DNA of 64,000 nt, taken from assembly GCA_021307315.1 (NCBI GenBank), contig JAJSPD010000057.1, forward strand, positions 124,001-188,000. The letters are read 5' to 3'. This document shows positions 35,210 to 45,500 of this stretch, piece after piece. Position 1 is the first letter of the stretch. Each line of letters starts with the position of its first letter. The translations under genes were made by a program, and so were the position numbers. The notes below the pieces were generated by a model. It did not search any database. It saw only the letters and a program-made list of their open reading frames with translations, and was not told the DNA's origin. Source of the stretch: Bisporella sp. PMI_857. Taxonomy: Eukaryota > Ascomycota > Leotiomycetes > Helotiales > Helotiaceae.

Positions 35210-36020
35210 GGTGCCTGTATCTGATCCGTGGCTTCTGCTAATTCTTTGCTGCTGGAAAGGAATTCCCAGGTTCATAAACAGTTGCACTCTGCGCTCAATT
35301 GAACGTACTCCGGGCTGTTGGTTCCGTAGCTATCCTTAAGTAAGACTACGTCGACGCCCTTTAAGTATGCGTCTTGCAAAGTCCCCATCACACATTGATC
35401 CGTCCCCGCGAACAACAAAGTTTTAATGTTATTCTTTTCCAGATACTCCATCATAGTCGTCATCCGATCACAAATTCCAGAGTTTCGGTTTTTGTGGAAG
35501 TGAATATCTGGCCGTTCGGCATCTAGGGTGTGTATATATGAAGTTTTCGAGTGGTCCATGTAGTTTGGCATTCCATGTGTCCCGCATGAGAGTTCTCCAA
35601 GCATCGATGACCGTCCCATTGTCCAAGGTGACTTCTCCAAGCTCTGCTCCTAGACCCTTCCCAGTGCAGGCTTCACCTTTATTACTCCGTCCTTCTCCCA
35701 GCCTCACATCCGGACTAGGATTCTTAACCTTTTCAGCATGCCAGCCAAATGTGCGAAACCCTCCAGGGTCCATCTCTTTTAATTCTTTCTCTGTTATCCG
35801 CACGTTAACCAAATGATCTAAATCTTTGCCTTCTGAGCACCTAGAATCCCGTAATCAAGGAGCGCTTTCTCGGCAAAGGGGTTGCCGGGTGCGTAAGATC
35901 GAATTGATCTTCTGAGGACCAAAGCCAGAAGTTTTTGGAACCTCCTAAAGTTGTAGAGGCTTGATCATTACCGGATGTGTAACGTATCTCACTAAGCCGG
36001 CCGGTCTTCTCCGGCGCCAT
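35210..36020 (-). pseudogene. relic of an isochorismatase-like cysteine hydrolase
   Basis: The pieces run MAPEKTGRLSEIRYTSG, STTLGGSKNFWLWSSEDQFD, AEKALLDYGILGAQKAKI, a TAG, IIWL, then TEKELKEMDPGGFRTFGW, VIDAWRTLMRDTWNAKLHGP, HFHKNRNSGICDRMT and KTLLFAGTDQCVMGTLQDAY with the catalytic cysteine, and SYGTNSPEYVQLSAECNC followed by a TGA. The region that should carry the catalytic Asp (a VVIDMQ-like strand) is missing between DLTHPATP and AEKALLD. Frameshifts lie near 35780 and near 35550. The internal deletion, stops and shifts mean it cannot give a working enzyme. Confidence 0.8.
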
Positions 36021-37369
36021 GCTTGAGTAGTTTGACAGCACAGGCCGTGATTAGAGAGTGGAGGTAGACAGAATTGGAAGCCTGCGCTATTTGACGTCAG
36101 AGGAGAGGCTTCTCATGAAGGATTGCTGCGAGGAAAGGAAGATTTTCAGCAGTGAAGGCAGCGCTGAGTCAATTACTGTTGATAGTAGATAATGATGAGA
36201 AGAGATAGTAGCGCCGGTGCGGGTTCAGCGCAGGCCTTACTGGAAGTTGCAGCCAGTAGGGATATACTAACCAGTTGTCGAAATATTTTGGCATACACAT
36301 TGAAAAAACGCTGACCAGCATATAAATAATCTGATCAGTGAAATCTCAGATTACACATTGTGTCACCAAATATATTCGTTCGATTAATCTACCTTGATTC
36401 AAGCTGTCTCCCTACATGCCCCTCTGCACACTCTAGCCAATGATAGTTCCGCCAATTTCCCAAATCCCTGACCCAATTGATAGACAAGGTCTGACACTTA
36501 AATGTCAGACTGTAACCTCTGGAGGTGTTGGACGTGTTTTCTCCTTGCTCAAGTCAACTTGTCGCGGAGGCTGAGGAAGGCTGGCTTGTCCATTTCCATG
36601 CCTATAACCGGATAGCATTATTGGCCAGCCGGAGTATTCTGTTGGATCCATCCTCTCTGCCATATACCAAGACTTCCATGGCTGTTTACGCTCACTAGGT
36701 CAGGTTAGACTGCTCATATTTGCCAGCATTGTGATGGGATAGGACTAAAGTAGTAACTGGCAATATCGTTACTAATTAGCATATCCACTACTTAGCTGAA
36801 GAGGTTGCTTACTGACTTGGTTATCAGCCACCAGTAAGAACCGCGGAATGCTGGCCATGGTTGATAAGTTTAGCAGGAGCTCTGCTCCAAGTCGATCATG
36901 ATGACGCAAGCATATAGCATCCACAGAGCAGCATTCTTCGCTTTGCTTAGCCATACAGCCTACATGAAACAATGAGCGGCCGACAACCCAGAAAATAAAT
37001 AACGCCAGACGACCAGCCACTGCTGTGTTTAAGGGGATTCAAATCACGTACATGGAGGAGTGTGTCTCGATCAGAGCGCCCGACCACATGACCCACATGG
37101 CCCCAATCAGACATTTTATACGAATCAGCACTGAATTACTTCTCTCTCCACATAATTTGCAGTATTCGCATTTAGCAGGTTGCAACTCTAGGTTCGCATT
37201 TGGAATTTGACCCTACTACTGGATGGCTCTCATTGTTTAGAAATCCAACGTTCTGTGCGCTGGTAGCACTCCAATAATCGGTATTCTATACTGAACAGGT
37301 GAACATTTCTTGTTCGGCAGCTCTTGGTACTTACCATAACGTACTTATGCATGAATAGTATTTGCTGCA
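36021..37369. other. gene-free stretch within the relic-rich region
   Basis: No recognisable coding segment is seen. A minus-strand frame of 82 codons (36772-37020) has no family match and no splice context. A short inverted repeat lies at 36489-36510. Confidence 0.4.
36489..36510. repeat. perfect 8-bp inverted repeat
   Basis: GTCTGACA and TGTCAGAC flank the 6-base loop CTTAAA. The hairpin is perfect but short, and its function is unknown. Confidence 0.4.
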
Positions 37370-37873
37370 AGTTTTACCATTCAGCAGACGAGGAGGGGTG
37401 GAGGCCTGGTGTACTATTAGAACAAGGGGTTCTTCTGTCCTATCGCATCCTCTTTGGTCGAGACAGCCTTTCGAGGAAACTAGTCCACCCAGGGCTTTTC
37501 AAATCAAAATCAGAGGGCGACAGATTTGACTCATTTCTGGCTGATCTGTGTGACCGAGGACGCGATAAGGTATTCAGGAACTTCCCGTCATCTATATAGC
37601 TTGCGTCGAGATAGCAATAGAAGACTACAGGAGCAAGATATATACAGCGTGATGGATGATTTTCCAACTCTCGATAAACGTTTACAAAGGCAGCAAATGC
37701 TCAATAAACAGCAACAACCTAGTGGTGTAAAGGAACCGTAACGAGATCGAAGAAATCCGCTTCAGTGGTACATATTCTGGGCTGTTCTGTGGGTTGGAAG
37801 TGTCCGCATAGTTATTCCAGTCCTCCTAATAATTGCGCAAGTAGTTGCTGCATTTCAACCTCCTTCAACGTAA
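37370..37873 (+). pseudogene. relic of a fungal membrane protein, C-terminal part
   Basis: The first frame reads HSADEEGWRPGVLLEQGVLL, SYRILFGRDSLSRKLVHPGL and FDSFLADLCDRGRDK before a stop. A shifted frame then carries LQEQDIYSVMDDFPTLDKRL, a TAA, and RDRRNPLQWYIFWAVLWVGS followed by a hydrophobic helix (VIPVLLIIAQVVAAF). I recall this end, with RDRRNPLQWYTFWAV and one TM helix, from fungal hypothetical proteins of unknown function. The N-terminal part is missing, and stops and shifts break what is left. Confidence 0.65.
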
Positions 37874-38133
37874 CCTCACGACATAGAAGCTGATGCTTTA
37901 ATAGACGCCACAGTATGCGATTTCCCTCAGGGTATAATTCGATTCTGACCAAAACAGAGGAGGTAACTAAAAGACAGTCCAACGCGAGCTCAAAATTCCC
38001 ACCCGAATTATTATCTGTGACTCAAGCCCACCGCTCACTGGGGGTATCTTACTAAGAGACGCATTTGCCTTTGCACTTTAACTTTGGTTAGCTCTTTAAG
38101 ATCTATAACCAGCTTGCTTCCCTCTAGCGATAT

Positions 38134-39097
38134 ATGGTCAGCACAGTAAATCAAAATGATTTCTCATATCCCATGGACGTAATGACTCTTCTGCCATATA
38201 TCAAACGTAATCCTCTATATGAGAAAGAGAAATTGTATTCTTCCGACTTGTACGTCTGCGTTAGAGACTTACGTGTTCAACCCCCGGAAGCTTTTGATTT
38301 GAATGTTCATGGGTTCTGCATCTTGAAGTCTAAGACAGGATTGAAGCTTGAGTATACCCTTTATAAGTCTGGCGAGGTCGGAGGCGCTTACTGTACTGAA
38401 GTTGAAGCCGTATCATACGATACATTCCCGGAATACATCCAAATTGAGACGATGAACTTCATTGTACGTAATTGCATCTCTTATAGTAAGTATATGCTAA
38501 ATCTCTCAGGTCATAAACAGATATGAGAGGTATCCAAAGGGAGATAGTATTCCAGTCTCTCATGAACAAGCTGCGGCAATTCCACACAGCGATTTTTCCC
38601 TTTTTTGGAGGTTCATTATAGCTGGAGAATACTTTTCCTGGACAAGAGTACTTTAAATGCAAGGACTCTGATCTGCTAGAGTTAGTGGAAACCTTCCTGC
38701 CGATAACCCAGGGGCTGACTATAGCAGTGTGCGGCGTCCATTTATAGGCCCTAACAATGACTGGTCGTTAGGATTGTGTGATTGGACATCCATTACTGAA
38801 GGAGGCATATGTGATAACGATGATTTACACCGAGACAAAGTAACAGAGAACACACTTCTGCACGCGAATCCAAATCATCGCTGGTACTATATTAGCGACC
38901 AGACTCCTGAAGATGTCATTGTATTTAGAATCACAGACACGACAGGGCCCCGTGCCAGTAAGTTAATACTTTTCCTAATTTGTTGCATTTATTAATGACT
39001 GATAGTGTAGGTGGTTTTCATTGTGCCTTTCACAATCCAATTTCGGCTTCAGAGTGTAGGAAGAATGTAGAAGTCAGAGTTGTAGCAATTAGATAAA
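38134..39097 (+). pseudogene. relic of a CmcJ/AsaB-like oxygenase (GA4 desaturase family)
   Basis: The N-terminal part is intact: FSYPMDVMTLLPYIKRNPLY, LNVHGFCILKSKTGLKLEYT, then an intron at 38464-38509 and YPKGDSIPVSHEQAAAIPHS with the family's metal-site histidine. Then FFGGSL, a TAG, LENTFPGQEYFKCKD in one frame shifts to LPADNPGADYSSVRRPFIGP in another. The end is sound again: WSLGLCDWTSITEGGICDND, LHANPNHRWYYISDQTPED, a second intron (about 38960-39010) and VEVRVVAIR with a stop. So one stop and two frameshifts lie in the middle. As I know it, the family includes fungal hydroxylase/desaturase AsaB and CmcJ-like proteins. Confidence 0.75.
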
Positions 39098-39318
39098 TTG
39101 ATGTATTACAGCTTTTAGTAAAGATTAAATGAATTAACCAAAACTACTCAGCATGCTATTATATATACTGATCTTTTATTATGCATAAAGTCATATTTAA
39201 TTAATAATAATAATAATATGTATTATATTTTTATTTTAAATATTGAATTAATATTAAATGTCCCCTACACCATGCAACGCACTCTAGGCACTATTAGAAA
39301 CATATTTAATAAGTATAC

Positions 39319-41049
39319 CTACCTTGTTTTATTCATCTCGAAGCCAGGATATTCATATTCAACAGACCAGCTGTTAGGCACTGTCCTGGCCTTCTTTATA
39401 AATATTTGCCGGTGCTCGAACACATTCTCCCTTGATTGTCCCTCACGCGTTGGAAACAGGCTATTACACTGTCTTTCCCTGCTCGGACCTGCCTCTGGGG
39501 ACCGTGATTGAATTCTGGAACGTTTCGTAGCTGGTTCTTTCGCAAGCAAGTTGGGATCTATTTCGAATTCGGCATCATCTTCAGATGTAGAAATCGCCTT
39601 ACGTTTGTTGGTCTTTCGTACGCTTGTCTCCTTTTTACGTTCTTTCCGAGGCTTCTTATTGCTGATGAGGTGGTCGAGATTACCCAGATGCTCATCGATT
39701 GAGTTACCGCCACGCGCTTGTCTAACTGCTTGCCGCACCTTTGGCTGCTTTCTAAGATGCTCAACGGTCAGAGCACGGGTGAGACTGGTATTGAACCAGT
39801 CTTGCGGTCGCCCACCTTTTTGCGCCCATGTTCGTACATCGCGGAGGAAGTCGTTGACGATGGTGAGCATGTGTGTACTGTCACGCGTGATGGCCATTTT
39901 ATTCCGTCCCTCTGGAAATTCGCGGTTGTCAGGTTTGATGATGTATTGATCACTCAGAGCTATGAGACCGAGATCGAAGAATTTCTCGAGGCAGTACAGA
40001 TGCGCATATCCAGCATTGTGATAAGGGTCCTTGTTCGGTGCTGCCTGCTTAGATAAGTCCCATTCGTCTATCGCGACTCTATATTGGCCGTTACGTATCG
40101 TGCCCTTGGGCATGGGGCATTCAAGGAAGCGGCATTTACTTGATTCGGCGGAAGGATAGCGGGATTTGGCATCTGCAGGTACGTTCTGGATCCATAGCGT
40201 CGGTCGGGCGCCAGGTACAGGGTGATCTACTTGGTGGTAGGTAATGAAATCGTTCATCTCATCAGCGCTGTATCTCTGTGGCGTCAGCTCACCATAAGGC
40301 GTGTACTCGAACTTGCTCCGGGTCCAAGGACCAGTCCAAGATTCTGGTGTAGCCAAGAGAGGCTGGTAGTACTTAGCTGGGTCGAAAGATGCGATGTTGT
40401 TAGCACGCTTGTATTTCCTATGGCCAGCACTATTTGTATCCGGTTCAGGCTTGGCTTTGGGCTTTGGGCCGCGTTTCTTTGGTTGGTTTTGCGCCTCTGC
40501 GAGGGCAAGACGGGCGGATTCGATCTCGGCTCTCTCCCGCTTGAGTGCCTCATTTTCTTGGCGAAGTCGATGAACTTCAGAGGACGTTGAGGAACGCCTG
40601 CGTTTAAGGGCGTTTTCTATGAGGAGAGAATCTACGAGGTCAGTTCGCTCGTATGATCGCTTCCGCGCCGTGTCTGCGAGATTAGTCTCCTCAATAGGTG
40701 GCGCTAGTTGGGAAGTTTGGTATTGGGAGCCTGCAGTAGAGTAAGTCTCGTTTTTAAAGGGAGCCAACATCATGGCTGAAAGAAACTCATTAGCTGTATC
40801 TTGACTAACCGAGCGTTGTGGCTGACTGTGCTGGAGGAGGAAGGGGTCAAGATCTGGCAAGAATTGAGTGTTAGTCTGCGTTAAATCACCAATGTCTTGG
40901 TCCTCAGACTTATATTGATCCTCATCGTCAAAAAAGGGTGTGAAATCAAAGTTTTCAAGGCGAAAAGGGTACTCAGAAATTTGCTGCTCTTGGTTGTAAT
41001 AAGGGTTCTGGGTACCTGTACCATTAGTAATGTAGTTGGGATATTCCAT
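39319..41049 (-). CDS. conserved nuclear protein of unknown function
   Basis: An intronless gene of 576 codons. The N-terminal 130 residues are acidic and Gln/Asn-rich. Residues 130-215 hold a basic patch and a short coiled coil (EVHRLRQENEALKRERAEIE), then an AT-hook-like cluster (KKRGPKPKAKPEP). The central globular region (about 225-420) has YYQPLLATPESWTGPW, ADEMNDFITYHQVDHPVPGA, RPTLWIQNVPADAKSRYPSA, SSKCRFLECPMPKGTI and YAHLYCLEKFFDLGLIALSD; its spaced Cys/His residues could bind a metal. Basic nuclear-localisation-like runs follow (KKPRKERKKETS, TKRSRIQSR). I have seen this central block in other ascomycete hypothetical proteins but know no function. DNA binding is inferred. The 221-base, very AT-rich gap at 39098-39318 separates it from the relic that converges on it. 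Confidence 0.8.
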   Translation of the reverse strand: MEYPNYITNGTGTQNPYYNQEQQISEYPFRLENFDFTPFFDDEDQYKSEDQDIGDLTQTNTQFLPDLDPFLLQHSQPQRSVSQDTANEFLSAMMLAPFKNETYSTAGSQYQTSQLAPPIEETNLADTARKRSYERTDLVDSLLIENALKRRRSSTSSEVHRLRQENEALKRERAEIESARLALAEAQNQPKKRGPKPKAKPEPDTNSAGHRKYKRANNIASFDPAKYYQPLLATPESWTGPWTRSKFEYTPYGELTPQRYSADEMNDFITYHQVDHPVPGARPTLWIQNVPADAKSRYPSAESSKCRFLECPMPKGTIRNGQYRVAIDEWDLSKQAAPNKDPYHNAGYAHLYCLEKFFDLGLIALSDQYIIKPDNREFPEGRNKMAITRDSTHMLTIVNDFLRDVRTWAQKGGRPQDWFNTSLTRALTVEHLRKQPKVRQAVRQARGGNSIDEHLGNLDHLISNKKPRKERKKETSVRKTNKRKAISTSEDDAEFEIDPNLLAKEPATKRSRIQSRSPEAGPSRERQCNSLFPTREGQSRENVFEHRQIFIKKARTVPNSWSVEYEYPGFEMNKTR

Positions 41050-42570
41050 GTTAGCAATTTTAGATCAGCTGATTTGTAAATTGTCATATGATTAATGGAA
41101 GAAAAAAAAGTTATAAACGCATACACAAGCCTGTCGCGTATACTGCGGTGCCGAAATGAAGTCAAAGGTAGATAAAAGCTGAGAAGGAAGACGAGTAGAG
41201 AAGAAAACAACGAAGCAGACTGTCCTTCAAATACACAGTGCCATAAGGATCTGTTCAAAGAAACGTAATAATTTGTAAAGATCACTATTTCCATCAAAGG
41301 ATATATTTTAAACTACAAAGAAAAGAATATAATAAGAAATGATCCCTGAAAACTTGGTTGTTAAAAAGACTATCGTTCATTGTGATGTTCAAAGAAATTC
41401 CTTAGGCATTGTGAATGGATATTGTCCTATTTAGACCCTCAAGTGGCAATTCAGTACTTAAAACGAGACCAGAAAACATTATGAACGTTCAAAACCGAGT
41501 GGAAATTCTAAAGGCTACTTTATCCCCAGTTTGATAAAAAAGCATATGTAGATGATGGCCTTGCCTTTTGTAGCCGACTCTGCTACTTCTCGGAAAACCG
41601 TGGTAATGATGCTGCTACTTAGTGGCGACCTTAAACTTGGGTATGAATAGAGAGATAGTTTAAGTTTTGTGCTCTGCAAACTTACAAGAGATATCCTAAG
41701 CACTTGATGTACCCATAGAACTGGGTAGAACTTGTCAGGATGGATTGTGCTATGAGCTTTCCATACTATAAAGTTTTTAATAGCGGCCTTCGCTACATCC
41801 GAATTCTGGAAATAGTGATTTACATATGGCATGGTGCCATGCAGTGTAGAGTATATATGAATTCTAAAGGACTCTTCAGGTCCCCAGGAATAACATCATT
41901 GATAACAAGTTTGGTCTATGGTGTCTCATCGTATGTTTGGATCGATATGAACCCGATTGAGCCAAAGCCTACACAATCAAATACATTTTCAGTAAAGGAT
42001 CAAGGAAGGCACTGTCGCCTGTGATTTTGGCGTACCATAGCCTGGGCAGTACTCGCATCATAAATTAAGCCTGTTCCTAAGAAGCGGTTGACCTAATAAT
42101 GGAACGTGTGTATAACATCTAATTGCGGATAGTGCAACTTGACGCACTTACTAGACCACAGCATGTATACGCATACAAGATATGGTGCGGTAAATATCAT
42201 TGTTCCCTTGTGCTGGCAAAATCGACAGAATGAAACTAAAAAAAGAACAGGGATATAACGGATCACGTGTCAGGAGAGAAAGAGAGCAGTATGCGGCTCG
42301 GTTAAATCGAGGACAAGGGTACCGTGCCAATGACGAAAGTTTGTCCCTGATACGAGGAACGAGAGCAAGTTTCCTTTGGAATTGTCATGAAACTTGGTTA
42401 CTGACGGGATTTTTGCTTCTCTTTGACTCAAAGCCCACGATCGACCATCCCTTGCATCTATCTCGCTCAGCAATAGTGGTTATGAGTGCAGGCGACAACT
42501 CGGGTCCCCTCTACCATCAACTCTATTGGACTTGACACGAGCAACTGGCCCCACCAATCGAGCCGTTGAA
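41050..42570. other. divergent promoter region
   Basis: These 1.5 kb lie between two genes read outwards. Frames up to about 138 codons occur on both strands but show no domain, no signal peptide and no splice-consistent extension. No gene is supported. Confidence 0.45.
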
Positions 42571-45500
42571 ATGGCGGAAGTAGATAATCCAGAGCTGCAG
42601 GAGAAGCTGCAGGAGCTTCAGCATGAGTTGGAGGTTAGTAAAGGATCTCCGCTTCCAATTCAGGGTCTAATCGCGCCTCGACGCTATACGTTGACAATAC
42701 GCGACGTTTGGACCTAGAAAGTGGACGTATGTATGAATGCTAACCTATGTGATATGGGTAGGAAGGAGATATCACGGAAAAAGGGTACGCCTCATGCTCA
42801 ATCTTCGTGAATAAAGTAATGCTAATTTGGGCGATAATAGATACCAAAAGCGTCGAACCCTACTACTATCGCAATTCCTAGGGCCACCAATGGCCGCAGA
42901 ACTGAAAGGGCTACGGATCCACTCTCCAGACAATACAGCACATCCATCAAATATACCTGATGGTTCTCGTACTGCTTCGCTGGCGGCTGCGGCAAATCCT
43001 AGGTTCTCTGGAGAACCACAGGGCGCCAGATCAATACCACCGCAATCGCCTGCGAGACCCACATCTAGTGCTAGATTAGATACAATGTCAAGTGATGTTG
43101 GATTTGGAAATAACCGTACACAAGAGCCACCACAACTGTTGCGATTAGGGGTTCATAATCCCGTAAAAAGGGTGTCATCGCACGGACACGACTCCCTGTT
43201 CCTTCCTGGATCCCCTAGACCAGATGAACCTAGTATGACAACTGCTAGTATGACAACTGCAACAATGACATCAAATGCGAATTATGTGTTCAACCCCGCG
43301 CACCAGGTTGGGTATGTTGAGCAGCATGTAGGTATATATGAGCAGAGTCATGCTGGAACCATGATGGACTCTAGTGGAACTATGCTTGGCGAGACTCAAC
43401 AAGGTTATTTTTCGGATTTCAATGGACAACAAGCATACGATGGACCGCAAATTCCGTATGGCGATATCGCTCCTCATAGGTATTCGTCGGGCGATGCTTT
43501 TTCACCTACGGCTGCAATGGCTCCGCCAATGTTATCAACTAGTGATCTTCCAACTTCTGCTGCTCTCGAGTATCAAATGCCCTTAGAACCACGAGATGTA
43601 CCCTTCGCAGTTTATGATCCGCATGATGCAAATACCCCAATGTCTAAGTTTGACAACATCGCAGCAGTCTTGAGGCATCGGAGCCGCACTACAGCAAAAG
43701 CACCAGCATATTGGGTACTAGACAGCAGAGGAAAAGAAAATGCCTCAATAACATGGGATAAGCTAGCAAGTAGAGCCGAGAAAGTTGCTCAAGTAATAAG
43801 AGATAAAAGCTCTCTTTATCGAGGCGATAGGGTTGCCTTGATATACAGAGATTCGGAAATCATTGACTTTGCGATAGCCCTCCTAGGATGTTTTATTGCA
43901 GGGGTTGTTGCAGTTCCTATAAATGACCTAGATGATTACCAGAAACTCAATCACATCCTCACTTCGACACAGGCCCATCTTGCGCTGACTACCGACTACA
44001 ATCTGAAAGCATTTCAACGTGATATTACTACTCAGAAGTTGAATTGGCCACGAGGGGTGGAATGGTGGAAAACAAATGAGTTTGGAAGCTTTCATCCAAA
44101 AAAGAAAGATGAAGTCCCGCCTTTAGCAGTTCCTGATCTTGCGTATATCGAGTTTTCAAGGGCTCCAACTGGAGATCTACGTGGTGTTGTCATGAGCCAT
44201 CGGACAATCATGCACCAGATGGCTTGTCTGAGTGCAGTCTTTTCGACTGTTCCTTCCGGGAAAGCTGGAGATACTTTTCATAATGGTTTAAGGGATAAGA
44301 ATGGTAGGCTTATGGCTGGTACAACTAGCCAGGGTGAAATTCTTCTCTCATACCTCGACCCACGGCAAGGCATTGGTATGATTCTCGGCGTTCTTTTAAC
44401 GGTGTATGGCGGACATACAACCGTGTGGATGGAGAGCAAAGCTGTCGAAACGCCGGGTCTATATGCTAACCTAATAACAAAGTATCGAGCAACCTTGATG
44501 CTAGCAGACTATCCAGGCCTTAAGCGAGCAGCATACAACTATCAAGCCGACCCAATGACCACGCGAAATTTCAAGAAAGGAGTAGAGCCAAATTTTCAAC
44601 ACGTCAAGCTATGTCTAATAGATACCTTGACAATAGATAGCGAGTTTCATGAAGTTTTAGCAGATCGATGGCTTCGGCCAATGAGAAACCCAAGAGCTCG
44701 CGAGTTAGTTGCTCCTATGCTTTGTCTTCCAGAACATGGTGGTATGGTTATTAGTATGCGGGACTGGCTTGGTGGAGAAGAGCGAATGGGATGTCCCCTT
44801 AAGTTGGCCATGGGCTCTGATACCGACTCTGTGGAAGAGAAGACAATCGTAGAGGATAAACCTAGCACTGCCAGTAATGGCTTTGGAAGCTTGCTTGGAG
44901 GAGGGAGCACAAAGCCTACTGAACAACATGACAGAAATGAGTTGAGTGAAGTGCTTCTAGATCGAGAATCACTTAAGACGAACGAGGTTGTGGTTATTGC
45001 AATAGGCGAAGAAGCACGAAAGAAAGCTGGAAGCGACCCCAATACAGTACGCGTAGGAGCATTTGGATTTCCCATCCCAGATGCAACTTTAGCTATCGTT
45101 GATCCTGAGACTAGTCTACTTGCTTCACCTCATTCTATAGGGGAGATCTGGGTGGATTCTCCGTCTCTGTCTGGAGGTTTCTGGGCCTTGCCAAGATCGA
45201 CAGAGCAGATATTCCATGCTCGTCCATACAAGTTCGCCCCTGGTGATCCTACGCCTATGATGGTAGAACCAGAATTCTTGCGTACTGGCCTCTTAGGGAC
45301 TGTCATTGAAGGCAAGATATTTGTGCTTGGGCTTTACGAAGACCGAATTCGGCAGAAAGTTGAATGGGTAGAACATGGCCATGAGGTGGCCGAACATCGT
45401 TATTTCTTCGTACAGCATTTGATGGTGAGCATTATGAAGAATGTTTCAAACATTCACGATTGCTCCGCATTTGATGTTTTTGTCAATGACGAACATCTTC

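Noticed and set aside
36772..37020. Minus-strand ORF of 82 codons in the relic region
   Set aside because: It has no recognisable family or splice context and could not be told from chance.
33000..39100. A secondary-metabolite cluster built from the reductase, the CmcJ-like and isochorismatase-like genes
   Set aside because: There is no backbone synthase, two of the three genes are broken, and they lie among unrelated relics.
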